Assembly (NCBI RefSeq): GCF_016859285.1
Contig: NC_053418.1
Coordinates: forward strand, 5,502,521-5,566,520
DNA: 64,000 bases
DNA from: Xiphias gladius
Lineage: Eukaryota > Chordata > Actinopteri > Istiophoriformes > Xiphiidae
Direction of reading: 5' to 3'
The notes under the pieces are model-generated. The model was not told where the DNA came from. It worked only from the letters and a program-made list of their open reading frames with translations, and did not search any database. Below, piece after piece: positions 13,301-24,837 of this stretch (positions within the stretch are counted from its first letter, which is position 1; each line of letters opens with the position of its first letter). A program made the position numbers and the translations under genes.

Positions 13301-16278
13301 CACAAACAGGGAAACCCACAAATCCATACGCCTAGTGTAGCATTTATGTGCCTCCACAACTTTGAAACTGAGTCCAAAGAATACTCCTGTGGGCTGGGAG
13401 TGTGTTACACTGGTCAGCACAGTTAAAAGAAAGCGTCGCTGGCAGGGAGAGATATTTCCCACCAACCGAGGGCTATAACGGAATTAGACACCACAGAGAG
13501 CAGGGATCAGACTCGTGTGTTAAGTGCATTAGCGCGAGTTGTAGATTACCTCAAAGCCCATGAAAGAGAAAGAGAACTCATACTCCAGAGGGATAGATTT
13601 GGCTGAAATTATCTCTTTTTTTTCTCATCCCTTCCTGGCTTCGAAAGTCAGCTGTAGTTCAAGACAGAAGGTCAGTTGGAGTTTGCCGTATGCTCCACAA
13701 ACACTTGATAATGTAGACTCGTATGGAGGCTTTTACTCCCACATTCAGAAACATGCATATATAATACATAGTTTAGAAATCTGCTTTTCACATATCCACT
13801 GGTTTAAAATAATGTCTCAAACTAGATAGCTCCTCACCCCCCCTGGCCATGGTGGATAGTCCCAAACTTACTTGAACAAATAAAACTTCAGTAACAGATA
13901 AATTACCCACCCAAAATGTCAGATAAATCTACCAATCACAGTTCAGATTAACTGATCATTGGCTACGGCCTTTTACAGATTCTGACCATCCTTTTATCCT
14001 GTACTTGCCAAAAACAATCTCCTCTCATAATTCCTCTGCTTGGAACTTTCACCCATCTCAGGAGATGAACGAGGACCACAGCACGCCCAAGAAGGAGAAG
14101 CAGGAGCGTCTTTCCAAGCACAAGGAAAACATGCAGCATTCCCAGGCCGAGGAGGAGGCCCATCTCCTGGCCCAGCAGAGGGTTTTCTATGACAGGAACT
14201 GTCGCGGCTTCAAACGCAAAGTCATGATTAAGAGGCACGACTTGGAGCAGGAACAGATCCGAGAGGTGTGGAGGATGTACATTCTTAGAAACATTATGTG
14301 TGATTCAGCAAGTCATAAATTAAAAGTGGACTTGGTTTTTCATTTAATTATGTCCAGTGTAAGAGTTTGAATTGAAGTTAAATCCGTCTCTATTAGTTGT
14401 TATTGTTTGGGATGCCAAAATATTTTTCTCAGCAAACAGCAGTGTGTCCTTAATAACTACACCCATTGTTCTTTAGATCTGTGTGGTGTTTCCTGTTAAC
14501 TATAAGAAGATTATTACAGAGTAAAGCAAGGCAGCAATGTCATAATCTGAAAAGCTCTTGTGTATATGTGGAGGAAGTCTTAGAAGGTCCAAAAGCTTGC
14601 TGAGTCACGCTTTAGAGGATAGTTTGAATGTTTCGGAGTTTAAATTGAAAATTAATGGAGGTTTAATGTGTGATATTTATCGATTTTTCAGCTGTCGATA
14701 ATGGCAGCCAATGTTCTAAGCCTGAAAAAAACAAAGAGGAAAATTGATTTCTACAAGTGAAAATGTGAATGTCACATTGAAAACAAGCTGAACAAACAGT
14801 GTTACAATATCGCCTACTGCAAGTCATCAATGGATCCTTCCCCTTCTTTCCCCCCTCTTCCTCCATCTTTCCTCCTGGTCCTCCAAGGAACTGAACAAGA
14901 AGAAGACCCAGAAAGAGATGGAGCATGCCATGCTGATCCGCCACGACGAGTCCACACAGGAACTGGAGCAGAGGCAGCTGAAGACCCTGCAGAAGCTGCG
15001 GATGGACCTGATACGCCTGCAGCACCAGACGGAGCTGGAGAACCAGATCGAGTACAACAACCGACGTGAGCGTGAACTCCACCGCAAGCATGTGCTGGAG
15101 CTCCGGCAACAGCCCAAGAACCTCAAAGTGAGTCGACAAAGAGACGATAAAGTTTTCAATCCAGGATTTTCTAGATGTGGTGTTCATTGTCGTAAGTACA
15201 CATGTGCTTGAAGTGCATGGTTGACAGTAAGAAACCAAAACGTTTTTGAAAGGCTTTTGTTTCTAGATACATTTTTTAAAAATGCTCTTGTGTCTTTGAA
15301 AAGACAAATTGGATCCACCTCTAAGATGGCGCAAGCCATGAGTAACATCTTTTGTGTTTTGGGTAGTTTTTGATGACACAGTGATGCAACATGGATGTAA
15401 CAAATTAATTTGGAAAGAATGGTGAAAGAATATACAAAATGTGTCATCTCTGAATGTCATTTGATTTTAATTTGCTTTTGAGGATAACGAAGACTAGAGG
15501 TGGGATTGTTGCCTGTGGCCATGTAAGACCTTTTACCTTAAGCAGCAGAATTCTGAAGGTTTGACTTCACGCAAACTTGAGACAGAGAGTAGAACAATAG
15601 ATCTACTCTTTAACTTCAACACTTAATGTTCTTTTCTTATTGTTTTTCTGTCTGTGTCTGTCCTCTCCACTAGGCTTTGGAGCTGCAGATCAAGAAGCAG
15701 TTCCAGGACACATGTAAAGTGCAGACCAAGCAGTACAAGGCCTTGCGCCACCACCAGATGGAAGTCACGCCCAAGGCCGAGCACAAGACGGTGCTCAAGG
15801 CCCTGAAGGATGAGCAGACACGCAAGTTGGCCATCCTGGCTGAGCAATACGAGCAGAGCATCAACGAGATGATGGCCTCGCAGGCGGTGAGTAGAGAGAC
15901 GTTAACGTGATCATTTTCTTCTAAACAACAAGTAGATGTTCTTATAAAAGCAGGAGGGCAGATTATGAGGCCCTTCTCTCCACCTGTTGGTTTTGCTTGT
16001 ACTTTTTTCTCTTCGTTTGTACTCATCTCGTATCTCGTCTTTGTCCTGTATCATTCTCTTCTTCCCTCCCCTTTCCATCTCACCCTCATTTGCAATCTCT
16101 CTTCCTGTCTTTCCCTTACCCCTCCTTTTACACTGTCTTTCCATGTCCTGTGTGTCCCTGTTGTCCTTCCATTTTCTTCCTCCCCTCCCATCCTTTATGT
16201 TCTTTCTTTTTCTATTCCCTCTTTTTCCTCTCTCTCTCCTTCTGTGTGTCTTATCCATGTCCCCCCACCCCGATCTTC

Positions 16279-16334
<56 letters not shown>

Positions 16335-17753
16335 GTCTCTTTGTACCTCCCTCTCCCCTGTTGCGGTCCACGGTCGACTGTGTCAGCTGCGTCTGGACGA
16401 GGCCCAGGAAGCCGAGTGCCAGGCCCTGAGGCAGCAGCTGCAGCAGGAGATGGAGCTGCTCAATGCCTACCAAAGCAAGATCAAGATGCAGACTGAGGCG
16501 CAGCACGAGCGTGAGCAGCAGAAGCTGGAGCAGAAGGTGTCGCTGCGACGGGCTCACCTGGAACAAAAGGTGTGGTGAAGGAAACGATCTCCTCATTTTA
16601 AAGGAGTTTTTTTTTTTTTTTTTTACTGCTCTGTAGGACACACTTTAGTTATGCTGCAGGCATTGTCGATCAATACAGACAATCCCCAAATAATTCAAGG
16701 CACACTCCTTAAAACACTTTAGACACTTTATTGACATGGCTACAGGATTCCAAAAAAAAAAAAAAAAAGAAGAGAAGAGAATTTATTCCCTCACAGGAGT
16801 AAAAACAACCTGTCTTCTGGCCTAAACCTGCTGTTTCACTTAAAAGACCACCACCAATTCAAATTAGAAGACATTTCCAAGGGCGAAAGAAAAATGTAAA
16901 AATAGAAATTACCAATTCATAACAGTTAACAATAATTTACAAGACAGCAACAGCTACAGAGAGAGACGGGAAGCAACCCAAGGCTTCAAAAGAGAAGATA
17001 TCCAGACAGAAAAGTTAGGTCAGGCACAGTTTAAGGCCAACGAGTAACAGTGTGTTTTAAGATGTGTATTTGAATAGTTATCTAACTTGTCTCTTTCAAA
17101 ATGTATGATACTGTTGAGGCAGTTAGAGGCCACCATGATTCAAGGGTTTTGTGTGTACGACCAATTGCTGCACCATGAATGCCTTTGAGGAGAGACTGTC
17201 TGAAAGTGTGTGTCGTTAACGCTATTTGTATGATTCATCATGTCTCTTCCATCTCTATGAACGTTTTTGCCTCGAGTTGCGTTGGGACAACACTTCATAC
17301 AACCTGATTTGTTTGAAGCGTACTGAACCCTCGAAGACTCCTCAAAGAACCCATAAAAAGGATACTGTCTGGAAAATTACTGTCACTAACTTTAACACAG
17401 TGACCCCATCCTGCATAAGAGGACATAAAGAAAAACTAAAAACAACTAGGCACCATCTTGTGATGGGATCACACCAGCTGCGACACTCGTCAACATGTTG
17501 ACTTCCCAACCCATGAGCACTCAGTAGTCATTACTACATTATTAAATGAAGCGCAGCTTCGAGCTCGGCCTTCATTATGATCTCAACTAGACGCCTGTAA
17601 AGTTTCGCGACTGTATCCTTAACGGTTGTGGCACTTCAGTGGTGACAAAATCTGTCCACAGACAGACACCTGCCAAATTACTCAAAACTGGCTCTGTGGT
17701 GGATCCTGCTACAGTAGGTTTCTCCAGGACCCCATTTTGCCATGATGACACAC

Positions 17754-17800
<47 letters not shown>

Positions 17801-20599
17801 AAAACAGTACCATCCACGCTGTCGCAGCTGGTAAAAATTTGAAAAAATCCTTCCCCTCCTTCAAAAGCCAGCAGTCCTTCTCCCCTTAGCTAATATTTTG
17901 AATTGTTTACAGTTTAGAATAACCTGTCCTATGTCGTTCCAAGATCCTGCTCCAGAAGGACTTAAGAGTACATCACTAAAGAAACCTTTTAAAGATCTGA
18001 AGCATGCATGTCTGTAGACAAACACAAATGGGCGGTAATAAGTTGAAATACAAACAGCCAAGTGCTGATTTTTGAGGAAGCCTCGACGCTTAAGCGAACG
18101 GGTCCGGATACACACATTTGCATACACCTCAGCAGGCAGTGCGGGCATGAAAGGGGACCCAGACAGACATTCATGAGTTCACACAGACACACACACAGAT
18201 TTCCCTCACCACAGGTGGTGATGACAGTAGCATGCTTTCCTGCAGGGGAGCAGACAACCAATTCTCTCCCACACACTCCTAATGGTGGTGAAATATCAAG
18301 ACGACAGCATTGTTCTCTCATCACGACATTTTTGTCGTCTTCTCTCTATGATAACACACACTTGATACAGTTCAGCTTGTAATTATAGCTTGTTCTTAAT
18401 AGGTTGTTGTATGGCTCCAGTCTAAATAGTTTATGCACATACTCCCTAGATATGCCCTAAAATCACTCCAGCGCAAACTCATCCACAGACATTTTTATTG
18501 CTGTAACGTTTGACGTATCAATTATTGAGTAGTATTAAACCTGACGTCCGCAGCTGTGTCGCAAGCTGGCGACTATCTTTCACACTTTGTTCTAATTTTA
18601 CATATGTCTTTACATAAATCTGACACGGTATCAATCTGTGTCCCCCTAATCTGGTCGCAAGGCTCTCCTGGTAGACACACGTCTTTAACCTGTCTATTCA
18701 GCCGACCTGCCATGTACACCAGTGACATGTGATCAGATTACAACGGCCGCGCACGCCTCCTTCCAGAGGGACCGACGTCATCGCCACAGTCTAGTAGACA
18801 GCACTCCGACAACAAAGGAGGAGACATTTGAAATGCTGCCCTGATCCAGTTCTGCCGGGTCCGGTGTAGTCTGTGCCGGCGGTGGCGGTCTGTCGCCATC
18901 CCGTGGCCGAGCCCGGATCTGCACCCTGGGGCCAGGATGATGTCATGGTTTTGGAAGCACTATTGTCCTCTGGTTCGGTTCATGGTCAGAGTCTGGAGTT
19001 TTCTGTGCATGCTCAGTAGTTGGCCAGATTGCCGTATTGCGCCATGCGGTGCTTTGTCTGCACCTGTGGATGTGTGTGCTGAGTTAATGTGGGCGTTCAC
19101 CTGAAAGATCCGGCGGACACAACTCCTGCCGCCAAAACCCGGTTAATATGGCTTAACCCGCTTCCACCTTCACAGTGTAAAACAGTGAACATCAAAGTCT
19201 GGACATATCATAGCGTGCCACATCTTTACCGTCATTTAGCCGGCTGATAAAACAACTACACGCGGTGAACAAAACAAGATGAACAGCTCTGCAGTTTAAT
19301 GAAATACGACACAATGGCCCTGCACTGAATAAAGCATTTACAAACATTACAGTGTGACTGTGCCAGTGAGGTGTTGGCTCAACTCTCATTTTGAGGCTGC
19401 AGTTTGTACCGTTGTGTTTTGAATATTGTCAACCTCAGGCAAATACCAGCAACAGAAATGAAACGTTAGACCTAAAAAAAAAAAAAAATTAGGTTCTATT
19501 CCAAAACTTAGAGAACTCTTAAAGAGGGATTTTTCAGAATATTAACACAGCTTAAGTTCCTACAACACCCATGATACACAGCCAAAAGTGTTCTTGCTCA
19601 TTTTGCTCGGAGGCATGTACAGACTGAACTCGACTGACATCTCCCTCACTTTCCTGTCAATTTTGTTTACACCCGATGGGACAGAACAACTCAAACGTTT
19701 AACATTCTTATTAGTGGAAGTATTTGGTCGGAGAAACAAAGTTCAGCTGCTGCATGCCGTCGGCGCTTTTTGGTCGTGGGACCTTTCATAAGGCATTTCA
19801 CAAAACGAATGACAGCAAGCCTGCATATAGAGTATATAAAGATCCCCACAGAAAACAGCGATCAGTCCGAGGGACCGAGCAATGAACCTGCTATAAAAAC
19901 AAAAAACCCCTGGCCGTTGGCGCAGGAAGAGAGAAATCATTTGAAAGCCCATTCAGGTAAATTACCAGCTACACACCAAACACAATTTAAAGATGATTAA
20001 CTATGAATGATGTCAACAAAACCCCAAACAAGAACTGAACATGGTCGACATCCTTAAAAGCAGATGGAGATATATTTGATAGAGGTGTTATTTGTGCATT
20101 CATAAAGTGAATATGGGTTTATATGGTAGCTGCGGTGTCTGCACCTCCAGCAGACGTTTCTCACAGCTGATCATTTGACTTGTCAAACATAAGTGTATTA
20201 ATACCACTGATAATGGCCGCATTTCATATATTTGTACCTGCTGGCTCACTGACATGTCGTACTGGGACTAAAAACTTTTATACGATGACACCCAAACTAC
20301 CAAATCCATCATGCTAACGAGAACTAAACCACGACGGAAATAATAACTTAACTTTACGAAAACAAGCGAGAAAGAATTGGAACATTCCACTCCAGTATAT
20401 CGACCCCGAATATCCCTTGTTCCTGTGTTTCCTACAGATTGAAGAGGAGCTGGTTTCCCTTCAGAAGGAGCGAACCGACCGGATCAAACACCTGCTGGAG
20501 CGCCAGGAGCGGGAGACCGACAGCTTCGACATGGAGAGCATGCGGCTCGGCTTCGGCAACCTGGGCACCCTGGACTTTCCCAAGGACGACTACAGATGA
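1318..20599 (+). CDS. taok3: TAO kinase 3 (STE20-family Ser/Thr kinase), 3' part: last ten coding exons
   Basis: Exons: 1318-1485, 2995-3192, 5110-5247, 11510-11746, 12960-13088, 14062-14265, 14888-15127, 15674-15886, 16387-16569, 20438-20599. All are joined in phase 0 at AG/GT borders and give about 623 residues ending FPKDDYR and TGA. This corresponds to roughly residue 275 to the end of the 898-aa human protein. It begins at the close of the kinase domain ([10 protein letters not shown], then [26 protein letters not shown]), passes a serine-rich linker ([23 protein letters not shown]), and then a long coiled coil rich in Lys, Glu and Gln ([38 protein letters not shown]). The C-terminus [19 protein letters not shown] matches TAOK3 (FPKEDYR in human) and not TAOK1 or TAOK2, which carry long tails. 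TAO kinases act upstream of p38/JNK MAP kinases and in the DNA-damage response. The catalytic domain lies outside the window, so activity cannot be judged. Confidence 0.95.
1830..2155 (+). repeat. dispersed repeat copy, family A (taok3 intron)
   Basis: Diverged copy of a roughly 300-bp fish interspersed repeat. It begins near GGCTACAACTGACAATAAT and has ATTAATCTACCGATTG and ACTGAAACAATTAACAGAAT blocks, with an AATCGGCTAATC end. The same architecture recurs at 12505, 27718, 38080 and 40255. It looks like a non-autonomous DNA element with terminal AGNGCTGCAACTAA-type inverted repeats. Family assignment is by eye. Confidence 0.55.
3193..5109 (+). other. taok3 intron
   Basis: Donor AAG|GTAAAG and acceptor CACACAG|GAC. 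The intron is unique-looking and AT-rich. I see no additional exon, and the open frames here are short and lack protein-like composition. Confidence 0.6.
5620..6015 (+). repeat. pyrimidine-rich tract ending in (CT)n
   Basis: About 400 bp strongly biased to C and T on the plus strand, ending in a CT dinucleotide run at about 5987-6007. It lies in the 6.3-kb taok3 intron 5248-11509. The bias opens spurious frames on both strands (for example 5574-6041 and 5884-6162). Confidence 0.8.
6655..7200. repeat. dispersed repeat with inverted ends, family B (taok3 intron)
   Basis: The left end reads GGGTCCCAACCTTTTTGGC followed by TTGTGACCC. The right end reads CCCCCAAGGTTGGAAATCAC, near the inverted complement of the left end. 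The interior is AT-rich. This is the familiar layout of a fish MITE-like repeat. A second, shorter copy appears at 55598-55822. Confidence 0.5.
8160..8960 (+). repeat. purine-rich tract (taok3 intron)
   Basis: About 800 bp very rich in A and G on the plus strand (GGGAGAGAGAAGAATGGGG, AAGAGAGAGCTC and similar), with few pyrimidines. There is no simple repeat unit. The minus-strand open frames 8233-8454, 8393-8650 and 8816-9118 are by-products of this bias. Confidence 0.8.
10851..10967 (+). CDS. candidate alternative first exon of taok3 (short, kinase-less isoform)
   Basis: An ATG at 10851 opens 39 codons ending ...[13 protein letters not shown] at a CAG|GTTGGT donor, exactly in phase 0. The next taok3 exon (11510) also starts in phase 0, so joining gives ...[17 protein letters not shown] without a frame break. 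An in-frame TAG at 10827-10829 closes the frame upstream, so this would be a translation start, either at 10851 or at a second ATG at 10881. The encoded text looks protein-like, and the preceding 150 bp is richer in G, C and CpG than the rest of the intron. If real, the product would be the coiled-coil half of TAOK3 alone. The donor is only moderate and I know of no described homologue, so the call is an inference. Confidence 0.4.
12505..12785 (+). repeat. dispersed repeat copy, family A (taok3 intron)
   Basis: Starts AGCTGCAACTAATTATTATT, which is the recognisable left end, and continues with AATGTCTTCAGATGTATGG, TTTGTCCAAAACTCAAAGAT and a GAGAATTAATTGATTAC right part. It has the same block order as the copy at 40255. 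Confidence 0.65.
15960..16386 (+). repeat. pyrimidine-rich tract with (CT)n directly before a taok3 acceptor
   Basis: About 420 bp of mostly C and T, with a perfect CT run at about 16282-16328. It ends at the acceptor of the exon starting at 16387. It serves as a greatly extended polypyrimidine tract. The long plus-strand frames here (15965-16429, 15987-16496, 15997-16578) are low-complexity artefacts. Confidence 0.85.
17747..17794. repeat. (CA)n microsatellite
   Basis: Run of CA dinucleotides with a single CG interruption near its start, inside the last taok3 intron. Confidence 0.97.
18720..19130. promoter_or_regulatory. CpG-rich islet in last taok3 intron
   Basis: Stands out from the AT-rich intron by its many CpG dinucleotides (CGGCCGCGCACGCC, GCCGGCGGTGGCGG, CCCGTGGCCGAGCCCGG). 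It could be an enhancer, an internal promoter or an unrecognised exon. On the minus strand an acceptor-like CCACAG at 19069-19064 is followed by a short open frame ending NLANY-stop at 19013. Confidence 0.35.
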
Positions 20600-21815
20600 G
20601 GGGCCGCTGCCGCTGCCGTCTCTCGTAGTCCCCGGGCGCCCATCTGCCTCAGAACACCCTCTCCGCTCCTTTTACCTGACCTGACAGTGAGGGTGTTCGC
20701 TGCAGCTGACGCCCTCACTCAAACACACAGACACCCAACAATAATAACGACTCCAGTAATCAGCTCCGGTGTGTTTCCTGGGCCGGTCAGACAGAGTCCA
20801 CGGCAGATTTGAGCGCCCCCAGACCCACCTAAACTTCCTCCACCCCACTTGCCTCTCGTGGTGTCACAAGATGACAAAAAAAATATGCTGGATAACTTCC
20901 TGTAGTTGTCATGTTTTTGTAAGAATAATGATAACATAGTCACAGTGTTTCTTGTTTTCTTGTGCAATGATGACACTTTTGGTGTGACTACGAGTGGAAG
21001 ACGAGAGAAGGAGGGAGAGAAAAATGAGGGCAGTTCGATCGGTGAAATCGCTCCACAACCATCCATGTTTTTTAGAGGTGATTCGTTTTTTCATTAGCTT
21101 GTCTTTTGGTCTCGAGCGGTGCAAAAAAAAAAAAAAAAAAAAAAATCTCTCTCAAAGTGATAAAATCGAACAGCCGATCCTTCCAGTCGTTCGTCTGCGC
21201 TGCTTCTCTCAACACTTTTTGGTATTCGTTCATCAGGACGTTTTTATGACAAATTTGAGTAATTTGATACTTTGAGAGACAAATATCACAATGTACATAG
21301 GTACATTTATAATAAATGTGACTCCTTCGGGTGAATCTGATTACTGAGGGGAGGGTGAATCATGGTACTCAATATGTGTAAAGTACTGATTTCTCTGCAC
21401 TGGCAGCCAATGTGAATAATAATACATGTGACATGTGAACTCCCAGCTAGCACAAAGGGCTCAATAGTGGGGGGGCGGGGGGACTTGTACTTTGTGTATA
21501 GAAGGATTTATGGAGAGCTTTTACTTATTTTCGTATCGTATTTTAACTGTCACTCATATCAAAAAAGAATTTTTAAAGGCGCTTTTTTCCTCCCCCCTCC
21601 TCAGATAGTAATTGAGATTCAGTCATCTATCAATGGGATTTTCTTTTTTTTTTTTGGCTTTACACAACTCTCAAGTTGTGAATTTCTTATAAACCAGACC
21701 AGTATGATGCTTTATTATTGCATGCACTTTAATTTTTTTTTTCCAGGTTAAAAGAAAGCATGAATCTGTCAGAGCTTTTAATTATATTTGTAAATAAAGT
21801 GCTCATCACACAAAC
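20600..21815 (+). other. taok3 3' untranslated region
   Basis: Follows the TGA at 20597-20599. Two AATAAA signals are present, at 21311-21316 and 21793-21798; the second is followed by GT-rich sequence (GGACGTGTTGTTATGTATG). An A20+ run at about 21122-21144 lies within it. The 3' end at about 21815 is inferred from the second signal. Confidence 0.65.
21793..21798 (+). terminator. polyadenylation signal AATAAA (taok3)
   Basis: Canonical AATAAA about 1.2 kb after the taok3 stop codon, with a GT-rich element 25-40 nt downstream. Confidence 0.6.
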
Positions 21816-22569
21816 TAAGGACGTGTTGTTATGTATGTCCAATACGAACCCCTCATATCACCGTAATCACCGTGTAGAGCAGCAAAAAGCAGACAAGGTT
21901 AATAAACGAGGTGATAATCCAGTAGTTTAAGGTTTCTGATTTAGATTTCCAAGTTTGGAGGCTGTGTTTTGACGGTGCACAGTTTGACCTTTGAGTCGGT
22001 CAAGTCTTCCAACATTTCATCACTTTTCCTGTGAAGAAGTAGCCAGCGGGTTTCCAATATTCTACCTGATAACCGAGCTTGTAGCGCATGAAATCCAGCT
22101 AGAACTGTGCTGTACGCTCTTTCTTCAGCGATTTTTAAATTGCACTAGTAGAACTGTACGGTGAAAACCGAATGTCAGTTCAGTCTGATGACCAGGCTAC
22201 TGTGGATGACAAGTTCTCGTCTCGCATTGCAGGACCGATAAAAGCACACTGAGGTCAGTGCATAAATTAAAAACCTCATTGTTTAGCAAGAGCAAAGGTT
22301 ACTAAAGCAAAGTTCATGGCAGTTACCCGCGTCTGCAGTACTCTCTGCAACCAAGGTGCCGAATGTCATCCACCTCCTGGTGCAAAAATATCTGGAACAA
22401 ACTTCTCAAATTTTTCCTCACATTTATGACAATTTATCATCACAATACTTCATAATATTAGATTAATAACAAAATGTTCCTGAGGATCCAAGTTGGTCAA
22501 GATGCGTCTCTAAGCCTCAAGCGGCAGCCACAGGATCAGAGAGCATTTTCTGGACAGATCACGACCTTG
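21816..22569. other. intergenic space between convergent taok3 and pebp1
   Basis: About 750 bp between the inferred 3' ends of the two genes. I see no open frame, repeat or RNA gene that can be supported. Confidence 0.6.
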
Positions 22570-22586
22570 TCAGTGTTCATAACAGG

Positions 22587-22592
22587 TTTATT
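22587..22592 (-). terminator. polyadenylation signal AATAAA (pebp1, minus strand)
   Basis: TTTATT on the plus strand reads AATAAA on the minus strand, about 230 bp after the pebp1 stop. Another TTTATT at 22814-22819 touches the stop codon and seems too close to serve. Confidence 0.5.
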
Positions 22593-22818
22593 GCAGATGA
22601 GTGTGGGTGTTTAGTTTTGTCACAGCATGAGTAGGCAACAGCAGGAAAAGAAAATTCTATTCAGTGGCACATTCACAAAAAAAAAGAAAATGCTTTGTTA
22701 CTTTTGGGGTTTTTTGCCTGTTGCAAGAATGGGAATTTCCTATAGACGATAAGCCTCCATGGGAATTCCTAGTGCTGAGCGCTCTACAGTGGAGTCTTTT
22801 TTTTTTTTTTGGATTTAT

Positions 22819-24409
22819 TTATTTTCCGGCCAGCTGCTCGTACAGTTTGGGGACGTAGTCGTCCCACTCGGCCTGGTAGCAGGTTCCCGCCACCGGGGCT
22901 CCCAGGCTGTATTTCTGCCTGAAGCTCTGGATCTTGAACTTGCCGCGGCCGTCTCCGGAGCGGTTGGTGAGGACGGGCTCCGAGCAGGACAGGCTGCCCG
23001 ACTGCTCGTACACCAGCCACACGTACCTGTGGAGACCTGGGGGGGGGGGCAGAGGCACAAGTTATGAAAATCTTACGTCACAGAACTGGACCGATGAAAG
23101 CCTGTTGGACCCACACTAGGACTCATTCTGTGCGAGTTCCTCTCATTTTACAACATGATACGTTTGTCAGTCATCTCTGAGGCTTTCAGATTAGGCATTT
23201 CATTCCTCGTGCTGAGGACCAGTATTTATCTTTAACTTAAGCCCGGATACATCGTGGGGCATTTTGGCATAATATGGCCAAAAATCTGCCCAACCACGGG
23301 GTCGCCCACACAACAGGTGCAAGTGGAAACCATTCTCTCTCACCTGTGCCCTTGGGAGGACCGGAGCCCACGTAGTCCGACATGACGCAGCCGGAGGACA
23401 CGTCATTGCCTCTCATGTTGACCACCAGGAAGTGATGCCACTCCCTTTAGTGAAAGACAAAATAAATAATATATACATTCATATTAATGATCCATGCTTG
23501 AGAGTCATGGGGGAGGCGCCAATCAATCACAGGCCTAGCACGTAGAGACGAACCGTACGGGCACATTTGCCATTCAACTGACAATTTAATCCGGCCTTGG
23601 GTCCAAACCATGGGCTAGTGTCCCCGAAGACCGGACCCCCCTTTTGGTTCCCCTCAGTGGCATTTCTCTGGCGAAAGGAAAGGCCGGACTCCCCATTCAA
23701 TTCCAACCATTACTTGCATTTTAATGGCGCAATTCAATTATTTTTCTTTTTTACGTAAATTTCTGTATTCGAACTCCAATGTGTCCCCACTTTTTTTTTT
23801 TTTTTTTTTTTTTAAGCGAGTTTGCTCGAATCTTCTACCGGGTTCCGCTGCTCCTCTGACCTGAACTTGGGGTCCTTCCTGCTGGGAGCGTCGGGGTCGG
23901 TCAGCGCCAGGGTGTACATCTTAGCGGAGTCGCATCCTTCCCACTCGATGCAGGTGGGTCGACTCTGCACCTGCGGGTCACCAAGGAGAAAAGGGCGCAT
24001 TGAGGGCAGGCGCGTCGCCTCGACGTTTTCGCCGCCATTCGGGGGCGCTATTCGCCGTCTTTTGCATGCGCAGACATGCCGGCGGCATTACATAAACCCA
24101 ATTCACTGTGGACAATCATTTGCCAGGGGACTGATGTAAAATAACAAGTGACGAAGCGGTGTTTATTTAAAAAAACAAAAACAAATCGCGTTAGCCAGGT
24201 CCTCGCAAAGTAGCTTCTGAGCCAAGCTAGCTGAGTCGTTAGCTCGGCTAGCCAACAACAGTTAGCTGACTAACCTGCGTTGGCGTGAGCACTTTGCCGA
24301 GCTCGTCGATTTCCACGGAATCGTACTTAACCGTCAGAGGCCGTGCTGGCTTTTCCTCGACCTCCTGCAGGGCAAGAGAGTCGGTCCACTGGCTCATATC
24401 TAGTGGCAT
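22819..24409 (-). CDS. pebp1: phosphatidylethanolamine-binding protein 1 (Raf kinase inhibitor protein)
   Basis: Four minus-strand exons: 24409-24275, 23970-23861, 23444-23344 and 23036-22819. They join in phase to exactly 187 codons plus TAA, the human length. It starts [15 protein letters not shown]. The PEBP signature [12 protein letters not shown] falls at residues 68-79, with the ligand-pocket residues D70, P74 and H86 in the human positions (EWHHFLVV follows at 83). Ser153, the protein kinase C site that switches PEBP1 from Raf-1 to GRK2, is kept ([10 protein letters not shown]). The C-terminus is [16 protein letters not shown]1 is a soluble cytosolic protein that binds anionic ligands and phospholipids and blocks Raf-1 from activating MEK. 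The ATG at 24409 is chosen by homology; an upstream in-frame codon at 24505 is not ATG. The last intron has a long G run (minus C run) next to its acceptor. Confidence 0.97.
23789..23814. repeat. poly(T) tract in pebp1 intron 2
   Basis: Homopolymer T run on the plus strand within the pebp1 intron between exons 2 and 3. Confidence 0.9.
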
Positions 24410-24589
24410 TTTTGACTTTGCGAGTCGTCTGCAGACGCTACTGACTGTGGCCGGTGCAGCAGGAGCTCGGGAACTGGCCAAAGCGCCGCGTTCAGGCACC
24501 AACAAAAAAAAAAAAGACGTAGTCCCTGGAATCGATTGTGCTGTGCGCGTTTAGCTTTACAAGTTGAGCCACTTCGAATCCAACATATC

Positions 24590-24595
24590 TTTATT
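24590..24595 (-). terminator. candidate polyadenylation signal for the unnamed minus-strand gene
   Basis: TTTATT on the plus strand is AATAAA on the minus strand. It lies 243 nt beyond the TGA of the candidate two-exon gene and just upstream of pebp1. Confidence 0.35.
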
Positions 24596-24837
24596 CATGA
24601 AAGTCAAATCAGCCTTAAACGACCTATAGTAGATGTTAATCATGTTTTGTGATTTAATTGTTAGCGATTGAAAACTATTATATGTTATCAGTATTGGTAG
24701 ATCAGTGCCAAGTTTGTTGCCCGTCATGACAATAGTAATGATATATTTGATATATAAGCGGATATTACTTCGTAGTTATAACACCAAGCCAGACTGGACG
24801 TGAATTAACTTTTTTTTAATTTTTATGCTTGTTGTGT

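Larger units (their letters stand above)
16570..20437 (+). other. last taok3 intron
   Basis: A 3.9-kb intron between donor AAG|GTGTGG and acceptor CCTACAG|ATT. It holds a CA microsatellite (17747-17794) and a CpG-rich islet (about 18720-19130). The rest is unique AT-rich sequence with no recognised gene. Confidence 0.7.

Noticed and set aside
14663..15238. 191-codon minus-strand frame
   Set aside because: It is antisense to the taok3 coiled-coil exon 14888-15127; Lys/Glu/Gln-rich codons leave the reverse frames open.
15997..16578. 193-codon plus-strand frame across the CT tract
   Set aside because: The first part is Ser/Leu/Phe low-complexity text from a pyrimidine-rich tract. Only the last third is the real taok3 exon at 16387-16569.
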